From Thermoplasmata archaeon (lineage in GTDB: Archaea; Thermoplasmatota; E2; UBA202; JdFR-43), in the NCBI GenBank assembly GCA_003650975.1, contig QMSU01000025.1:1-9581 (forward strand): 9,581 bases of DNA, read 5' to 3'. The translations under genes were made by a program, and so were the position numbers. The notes below the pieces were generated by a model, which was not told where the DNA came from, searched no databases, and worked only from the letters and a program-made list of their open reading frames with translations. Positions within the stretch are counted from its first letter, which is position 1, and each line of letters starts with the position of its first letter. Positions 5,574-9,581 of this stretch are shown here, piece after piece.

Positions 5574-5996
5574 ATGGAGATAGCAGAAAAAGTGGCGGTG
5601 ATACTCGCCGTACTGCTGCTTCTGGTGGGGGCCGCATCTTCCTTTCATCTGCAGCAAATACAAAAGGAAAATGAGCCGCTGCTGGAGGGAGATATCATCA
5701 CCGTGAACGGCAAGGACATGAGCATGGTCAAATTGTTTGAAGCATGCACGCAGCGAGAGGTGGAAACCGTCAAGGGAAACTACACCGGTGTGCCTCTCGC
5801 CTGTCTGATAAATGAGAGTGGCGTTGCGGAACCTGAGACACATGACTATACCATCAGAGCGGCAGATGGATATGAAAAAACGGTGCAATGGGACGATATG
5901 CTGAACGGTATCATCACAGAGGACCGTTATACCGTCTTTCCCACCCTCCCACGGGCATACTGGATGCATGACGTGGTGGAAATCGAGGTGAAATAA
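5574..5996 (+). CDS. Membrane-anchored, molybdopterin-oxidoreductase-like domain protein
   Basis: A 140-residue protein. Residues 1-22 (EKVAVILAVLLLLVGAASSF) form an N-terminal anchor or signal peptide, placing the domain outside the cell. The rest resembles a minimal sulfite-oxidase-type (PF00174-like) fold: ITVNGKDMSMVKLFE, then NYTGVPLACLINESGV (69-84; the family's W.GVPL..LL..AGV pattern), YTIRAADGYEKTVQWDDM, and a final strand VVEIEVK. The loop that in true sulfite oxidases supplies the molybdenum-binding cysteine is shortened away; the only nearby cysteines (58 and 77) are in other places. Cofactor binding is therefore doubtful. The open frame extends 50 codons upstream, but the TATA box and leaderless geometry favour ATG 5574. 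It heads an operon and abuts the next gene (TAA directly followed by ATG). Function unknown. Confidence 0.75.
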   Translation: MEIAEKVAVILAVLLLLVGAASSFHLQQIQKENEPLLEGDIITVNGKDMSMVKLFEACTQREVETVKGNYTGVPLACLINESGVAEPETHDYTIRAADGYEKTVQWDDMLNGIITEDRYTVFPTLPRAYWMHDVVEIEVK

Positions 5997-6599
5997 ATGA
6001 AAAAGCTGATAGCGGGCATGATAGTATTTGGTTCAATATGGGGATTTCTGGAATGCTCACTGGGGGACTGGCTCCACCAGTACAACATGAGCGCCCTGAT
6101 GGTGGTGGCGGCCGTATTTCTGATGGCAGTCACCCGCCGCATGTTTGCGCAGCCCGGCATGCAGATGGGTATGGCGCTGATTGCGGCAATACTCCGGCAC
6201 TTCAATCCGATTGGCGGTGCATGCCTTGTATGCGCCTCCATTGCGATAGTTGTCCAGGGACTCGCCTTTGAACTCATATGGGTAATACCATGGCACAAAT
6301 ACCAGAGCATGACCATGAAGGCGAGCATGGGGGTTGTCTCGTTTTACACCATAGCCGCGGTGAGCTATCTTGCCACGCAGATATTTACTCCTCTCCTCAC
6401 GGCAACCCCGCATCTCAGCGACCTTGCAGGAGTGATGCCAAAAATATTTGCCCATGCGTTCATTGCAGGACTGGCAGGTGCCGTGGCACTCCCTGTTGCC
6501 CATACAGAAATAACTATCCATTTGAATGACAGGTTCTATTATCCCGTTGCCGCTGCTGTGACTGCGGTATGCTGGATGGCCGTTATCGCCGGCGTATGA
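5997..6599 (+). CDS. Polytopic membrane protein of unknown function (possibly ECF S-component-like)
   Basis: 200 residues with six or seven predicted membrane helices, at roughly 4-22, 31-48, 54-68, 73-97, 108-135, 148-166 and 181-199. It has the motifs FGSIWGFLECSLGDWLH near the N-terminus and FNPIGGACLVCASIAIVVQG (69-88) in the middle, the latter resembling substrate-binding membrane subunits of ECF-type carriers, though I cannot assign the family. Translation is coupled to the preceding gene: ATG 5997 directly follows its TAA, with GAGGTGA at 5984-5990. The 3' end overlaps the NTPase start by 4 nt (ATGA). The partner genes, an outside domain upstream and a cytoplasmic NTPase downstream, suggest that this is the membrane part of a three-component assembly; this is inference from context only. 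Confidence 0.75.
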   Translation: MKKLIAGMIVFGSIWGFLECSLGDWLHQYNMSALMVVAAVFLMAVTRRMFAQPGMQMGMALIAAILRHFNPIGGACLVCASIAIVVQGLAFELIWVIPWHKYQSMTMKASMGVVSFYTIAAVSYLATQIFTPLLTATPHLSDLAGVMPKIFAHAFIAGLAGAVALPVAHTEITIHLNDRFYYPVAAAVTAVCWMAVIAGV

Positions 6600-7060
6600 G
6601 AATACTGTTTCTCGGAAAGAAGGGAAGCGGCAAAAGCAGCCTCCTTGCCACCCTTTTCAAAAATGGTGACTGTGGCGGCATCATATGTCCCTCGGTGTTT
6701 GAGGAGGGAACGTTACTCGGGAAGGACGCGATCAATCTGATAACCGGGGAGCGGTGTGTGTTTTGCCGGATAAAGGAGAGGGCAACGTTTGAAGGCACGG
6801 AAACGAGGAATTACATTGTGAGTCGGGAGGGAATTGAATTCTGCATACAGGCCCTGGAGCAGGCGCGTGAAAAATGGCTCATCATCATTGACGAGGTGGG
6901 GCCGCTGGAACTTGCGGGGGAGGGGCTCTATGAAATCACGAAGGAGATACTGGAAAGCGAGAGAAACGTTGTGGTGGTGGTGAGAGAGGAACTGGAAGAA
7001 GAGTTTTTAAGAGCGTTCCCATATGCATTTAAGAAACTCTACCTTCACGGGGGAACATAA
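6596..7060 (+). CDS. THEP1-like nucleoside-triphosphatase (P-loop NTPase)
   Basis: A 154-residue cytoplasmic P-loop protein. Walker A is GKKGSGKS at 7-14; Walker B with the family hallmark is LIIIDEVGPLEL at 95-106, as in the THEP1/COG1618 group (IDEIGPMEL). The segment GGIICPSVFEEG (27-38) and INLITGERCVFCRI (46-59) correspond to the family's beta hairpin, here carrying a CxxC (54/57) and further cysteines at 26, 31 and 83. It is a little shorter than typical THEP1 (about 170-180). ATG 6596 overlaps the TGA of the membrane protein; an upstream in-frame ATG at 6569 would add nine residues and is less likely. In vitro THEP1 proteins hydrolyse several NTPs, but the cellular role is unknown. Position behind a polytopic membrane protein suggests it energises or assembles that protein. 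Confidence 0.85.
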   Translation: MRILFLGKKGSGKSSLLATLFKNGDCGGIICPSVFEEGTLLGKDAINLITGERCVFCRIKERATFEGTETRNYIVSREGIEFCIQALEQAREKWLIIIDEVGPLELAGEGLYEITKEILESERNVVVVVREELEEEFLRAFPYAFKKLYLHGGT

Positions 7061-7061
7061 C

Positions 7062-7502
7062 ATGGAAATTGTTGAGACAATTCAGGCGGCGCTGGTGCCC
7101 ATGGTCATCATATCGGCCTCAGGATTACTTTTACTGGGTATTCAGCAGCGGTACGGGAGGGTGATTGACCGCATACGAATATTTCATGGGCAGCTGATGG
7201 AGAACCCGGAGGGGAGATGGAGAAAAATAGTGGATGAGCAGAGAGTCATTCTGATAAAACGGGGGAAGTTACTCAGGAATGCGCTCTCCTTTTTGATGGT
7301 ATGCATACTGTGCGCACTTTTTGCCACGGTTTCTCTTTCCGTCAGCATTGTGTATGAATCTGTGGAGAGAGTTGCCCTGGTTTTCTTTTCTCTGGCACTT
7401 CTCTCGCTTTTTTTTGCCGTGATATTTGCACTAGTGGAAATTTTTATTTCCTACGGTGCGGTGCTCAAGGAGGATGAAAGCATTGGAAACATGTCGCATT
7501 GA
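7062..7502 (+). CDS. DUF2721 family membrane protein
   Basis: 146 residues. The N-terminal motif VETIQAALVPMVIISASGLL, then QQRYGRVIDRIR, is the signature of DUF2721, a family of unknown function in bacteria and archaea. Three hydrophobic segments are seen: 8-27, a helix 75-98 (LSFLMVCILCALFATVSLSV) and 104-130 (ALVFFSLALLSLFFAVIFAL). A basic, hydrophilic loop (28-72) lies between the first two. The start follows the NTPase stop by 1 nt, with a GGGGGA Shine-Dalgarno inside the end of the NTPase gene. The last 29 nt overlap the hydrolase gene in another frame. I can say nothing firm about its role; the tight packing suggests it shares regulation with its neighbours. Confidence 0.85.
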   Translation: MEIVETIQAALVPMVIISASGLLLLGIQQRYGRVIDRIRIFHGQLMENPEGRWRKIVDEQRVILIKRGKLLRNALSFLMVCILCALFATVSLSVSIVYESVERVALVFFSLALLSLFFAVIFALVEIFISYGAVLKEDESIGNMSH

Positions 7503-8097
7503 CGGTCTCGCATGTACTGTTCATCCAGCAGGAGAAAATGCGGTGGTGTGCTGCCATGGACTCTACTCGAACAAGGAGAGCAGGAAGTATATTGAAATGG
7601 CGGAGCGGGCGGTACGGGCAGGCCTTTCATGCGTGCGGTTTGATTTCAGCGGATGCGGCGAGAGCGGAGGGGATTTTTCATATGAACTTGAAGACCGGGT
7701 GAAGGATCTGGAGAAAATTATGGAATATGCCTCCCGCAGGTTCGGCAGGGGACATTTCGCCCTGCTCGGCTCATCGCTCGGCGGCATGACTGCGCTGCGG
7801 TATGCCGCAATGAATGAGGTGGTTGCCACGGTCATCATGTCCACGCCATACCTGGTGCGGTTCGGATCATATGAGACAGATGTGCTGGCAGATGCGGAGC
7901 AATGCTCGCATGTGCTCATAATGCACGGAACAAGGGATGAACTGGTGCCACCGGCACATGCATCCACGCTGTACGAAAGAGTGCAGGAGCCCAAAAAGAT
8001 GTTGCTGTTCGACACTGACCATTCATTTTCCGATGAAATCGAGAGAAGCCGTGCACTTGACAAAGCACTCCGATGGATACTGGAGCATATGGAATAA
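7474..8097 (+). CDS. Alpha/beta hydrolase (serine esterase/peptidase-like)
   Basis: 207 residues with no signal peptide, so cytoplasmic. The fold is shown by the oxyanion-hole HG (28-29, VVCCHGLYSNKES), the FDFSGCGESGG strand-turn (56-66), the nucleophile elbow GSSLGG (99-104, Ser101), the acid in MHGTRDELVP (Asp155) and the catalytic DTDHSF (His183). This is a complete Ser-Asp-His triad, in the COG1073-like group. Substrate unknown. The start is at ATG 7474, directly abutting GGAGG (7469-7473), which is too close to be ideal; TTG 7483 at 9-nt spacing is a possible alternative, and would shorten the protein by three residues. It overlaps DUF2721 by 29 nt and closes the operon. A hairpin follows it. 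Confidence 0.87.
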   Translation: MKALETCRIDGLACTVHPAGENAVVCCHGLYSNKESRKYIEMAERAVRAGLSCVRFDFSGCGESGGDFSYELEDRVKDLEKIMEYASRRFGRGHFALLGSSLGGMTALRYAAMNEVVATVIMSTPYLVRFGSYETDVLADAEQCSHVLIMHGTRDELVPPAHASTLYERVQEPKKMLLFDTDHSFSDEIERSRALDKALRWILEHME

Positions 8098-8112
8098 CCG
8101 GATAACAGAGAG

Positions 8113-8134
8113 GGTGGTGTGGGCTGACACCACC
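8113..8134. terminator. Perfect 8-bp hairpin between convergent genes
   Basis: GGTGGTGT (8113-8120), loop GGGCTG, ACACCACC (8127-8134). It lies in the 44-nt gap between the hydrolase stop (8097) and the GlnRS stop (8142). A weak T-rich stretch follows at 8141-8150 on the plus strand. The position suggests a shared terminator or a 3' end-protecting stem; archaeal termination mostly relies on T runs, so this is tentative. Confidence 0.45.
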
Positions 8135-8141
8135 ATACAGA

Positions 8142-9581
8142 TTATCTTTTCAGTTTCTTCTGGATTTTTGCCCAGGTGTCCCGGAGTTCCACAGTGCGGT
8201 TGATGACCAGCCGCTCTGCGGTGGTGTCTGGGTCAATGCAGAAATAGCCAAGCCGCTCGAACTGGAACCGGTCAAAGGGTTTCAGGTTACGAACGGCGGG
8301 CTCAACCTTGCATGAGGTGAGTGTAGTGAGGGAGTTGGGATTGAGAAATTCCTTGAAATCCCTTCCTTTCCGGCCCGCGGGGTCTTCCACAGTGAACAGT
8401 TTGTCGTAAAGGCGAACTTCTGCATCCACTGCATGGGAAGCTGAGACCCAGTGGATGGTGGATTTCACCTTTCTTCCGTCGGGTGCATCGCCGCCCCGGG
8501 TTTCCGGATCCACGGTGCATCGGAGCTCCACCACCTCGTCGTTCTCCTTTATCACGTCAGTGCAGGTGACAAAATAGGCGTACCGGAAGCGCACCTCTCG
8601 GCCGGGAGCCAGACGGTAAAACTTCTTTGGCGGGTTTTCCATGAAATCGCTCTGCTCGATGTAAAGCTCCCGGGAAAAGGGGACCTTGCGGGTTCCAGCA
8701 GCGGGGTCCTCCGGGTTATTTATCGCCTCCATCTCCTCCACCTTTCCCTCGGGGTAGTTCTCTATCACCACCTTCAGCGGGTGCAGCACTCCCATGAAGC
8801 GCGGGGCCGTTTTATTCAGATCCTCACGGACACAGTGTTCGAGAAGCTCGAATGGAATGATGCTGTTCACCTTGGATACACCAATCCGTTTGCAGAAATT
8901 CCTGATGGCAGTGGGGGAATAGCCGCGCCTGCGCATGCCGCATATGGTGGGAAGTCGCGGGTCATCCCATCCACGGACATATCCCTCCTCCACCAGCTCC
9001 TTGAGCATGCGCTTGCTCATCACCATATAGGTGAGATTGAGGCGGGCAAATTCAATCTGCTGCGGGTGATAGACACCCAGCTCATCAAGAAACCAGTCAT
9101 AGAGGGGGCGGTGATTCTCAAATTCAAGGGTGCACAGGGAGTGGGTGATGCGCTCGATGGAGTCCTCCAGGCCGTGCGCCCAGTCATAGGTGGGGTAGAT
9201 GCACCATTTGTTGCCGGTGCGGTGATGGGCTGCATGGAGAATCCGGTACATCACGGGGTCTCTCATGTTCATGTTGGGGTGGGCCATGTCAATTTTGGCG
9301 CGCAGCACCTTCTCGCCGTTGGCAAACTCCCCTTTTCTCATGCGTTCTAGAAGGTCGAGGTTTTCCTCGACGGAACGATCGCGGTACGGGCTGTTTCTGC
9401 CGGGTGTGGTGAGGGTGCCGCGGTAGGCAGATATCTCCTCTGCGGAGAGGTCGTCCACATACGCCTTGCCGGCCTTCACCAGCTGGACCGCATATTCATA
9501 CATCTGGTCAAAGTAATCTGATGCGAAGAAAAGCCGGTCCTCCCAGTCGAAGCCGAGCCATTTCACATCTTCCATAATGGA
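8142..9581 (-). CDS. glnS: Glutaminyl-tRNA synthetase, bacterial type, 5'-truncated by window edge
   Basis: Class I synthetase that charges tRNA-Gln directly. The 479 visible codons have the GlnRS-specific (not archaeal GluRS) path: [75 protein letters not shown], then the KMSKS-equivalent [23 protein letters not shown], the [20 protein letters not shown] signature and the two-barrel anticodon-binding region ([35 protein letters not shown]) to its end. About 75-80 N-terminal residues including the HIGH motif lie beyond 9581; the ATG at 9575 is internal, as the frame is open to the edge and the usual SI-EDV-WLGFDW sequence continues through it. The gene stands in an archaeal context, which points to horizontal acquisition from bacteria. 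One near-invariant glycine of the EGITHS motif is Arg here (CGC). Confidence 0.96.
   Translation of the reverse strand, partial: SIMEDVKWLGFDWEDRLFFASDYFDQMYEYAVQLVKAGKAYVDDLSAEEISAYRGTLTTPGRNSPYRDRSVEENLDLLERMRKGEFANGEKVLRAKIDMAHPNMNMRDPVMYRILHAAHHRTGNKWCIYPTYDWAHGLEDSIERITHSLCTLEFENHRPLYDWFLDELGVYHPQQIEFARLNLTYMVMSKRMLKELVEEGYVRGWDDPRLPTICGMRRRGYSPTAIRNFCKRIGVSKVNSIIPFELLEHCVREDLNKTAPRFMGVLHPLKVVIENYPEGKVEEMEAINNPEDPAAGTRKVPFSRELYIEQSDFMENPPKKFYRLAPGREVRFRYAYFVTCTDVIKENDEVVELRCTVDPETRGGDAPDGRKVKSTIHWVSASHAVDAEVRLYDKLFTVEDPAGRKGRDFKEFLNPNSLTTLTSCKVEPAVRNLKPFDRFQFERLGYFCIDPDTTAERLVINRTVELRDTWAKIQKKLKR

Noticed and set aside
8451..9350. Plus-strand 299-residue open frame
   Set aside because: Antisense shadow of the GlnRS gene, which has a clear family match in the opposite strand.
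1..9581. Search for CRISPR arrays, insertion sequences, integrase genes and phage genes
   Set aside because: No direct repeats with regular spacers, no transposase or integrase motifs, and no terminal inverted repeats seen.

Overview
The window is archaeal, most likely euryarchaeal in the broad sense; I would guess Thermoplasmatota or a relative, with moderate confidence. The left end carries the archaeal/eukaryotic-type gene string rpl31e, rpl39e, PDCD5-like protein and rps19e together with archaeal IF6. Promoters are archaeal TATA boxes placed about 25 nt upstream of start codons, giving several apparently leaderless genes, and a tRNA-Trp is interrupted by a bulge-helix-bulge intron. The secreted proteins resemble those of Thermoplasmata and related lineages.

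Layout. (1) Positions 1-2239, minus strand: a tight translation operon, transcribed right to left, S19e > PDCD5-like > L39e > L31e > aIF6 (3' end of aIF6 outside the window). L31e carries a long extra tail with a SAP/HeH-like segment. (2) Positions 2399-5009, minus strand: three secreted proteins, each with its own TATA box: a caspase-like peptidase (4101-5009), a beta-sandwich/Ig-like protein (3277-4068) and an unrecognised exported protein (2399-2947). A 329-nt gene-free gap (2948-3276) lies between the last two. (3) Positions 5099-5240, plus strand: tRNA-Trp(CCA) with a 69-nt intron that folds as a box C/D guide RNA; the nucleotide five upstream of box D pairs exactly with C34. A small two-helix membrane protein follows 23 nt later.

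(4) Positions 5574-8097, plus strand: a five-gene operon with overlapping or abutting genes: membrane-anchored molybdopterin-oxidoreductase-like domain, polytopic membrane protein, THEP1-like NTPase, DUF2721 membrane protein, alpha/beta hydrolase. The first three are the best candidate in this window for an undescribed functional unit. (5) Positions 8142-9581, minus strand, convergent with the operon across a perfect hairpin: most of a bacterial-type glutaminyl-tRNA synthetase, which is unexpected in an archaeon because archaea normally make Gln-tRNA by amidation (GatDE/GatCAB).

I see no insertion sequence, CRISPR array, phage gene or rRNA. The most rewarding items are the tRNA-Trp intron guide, the archaeal GlnRS, the L31e fusion and the Mo-domain/membrane/NTPase operon.
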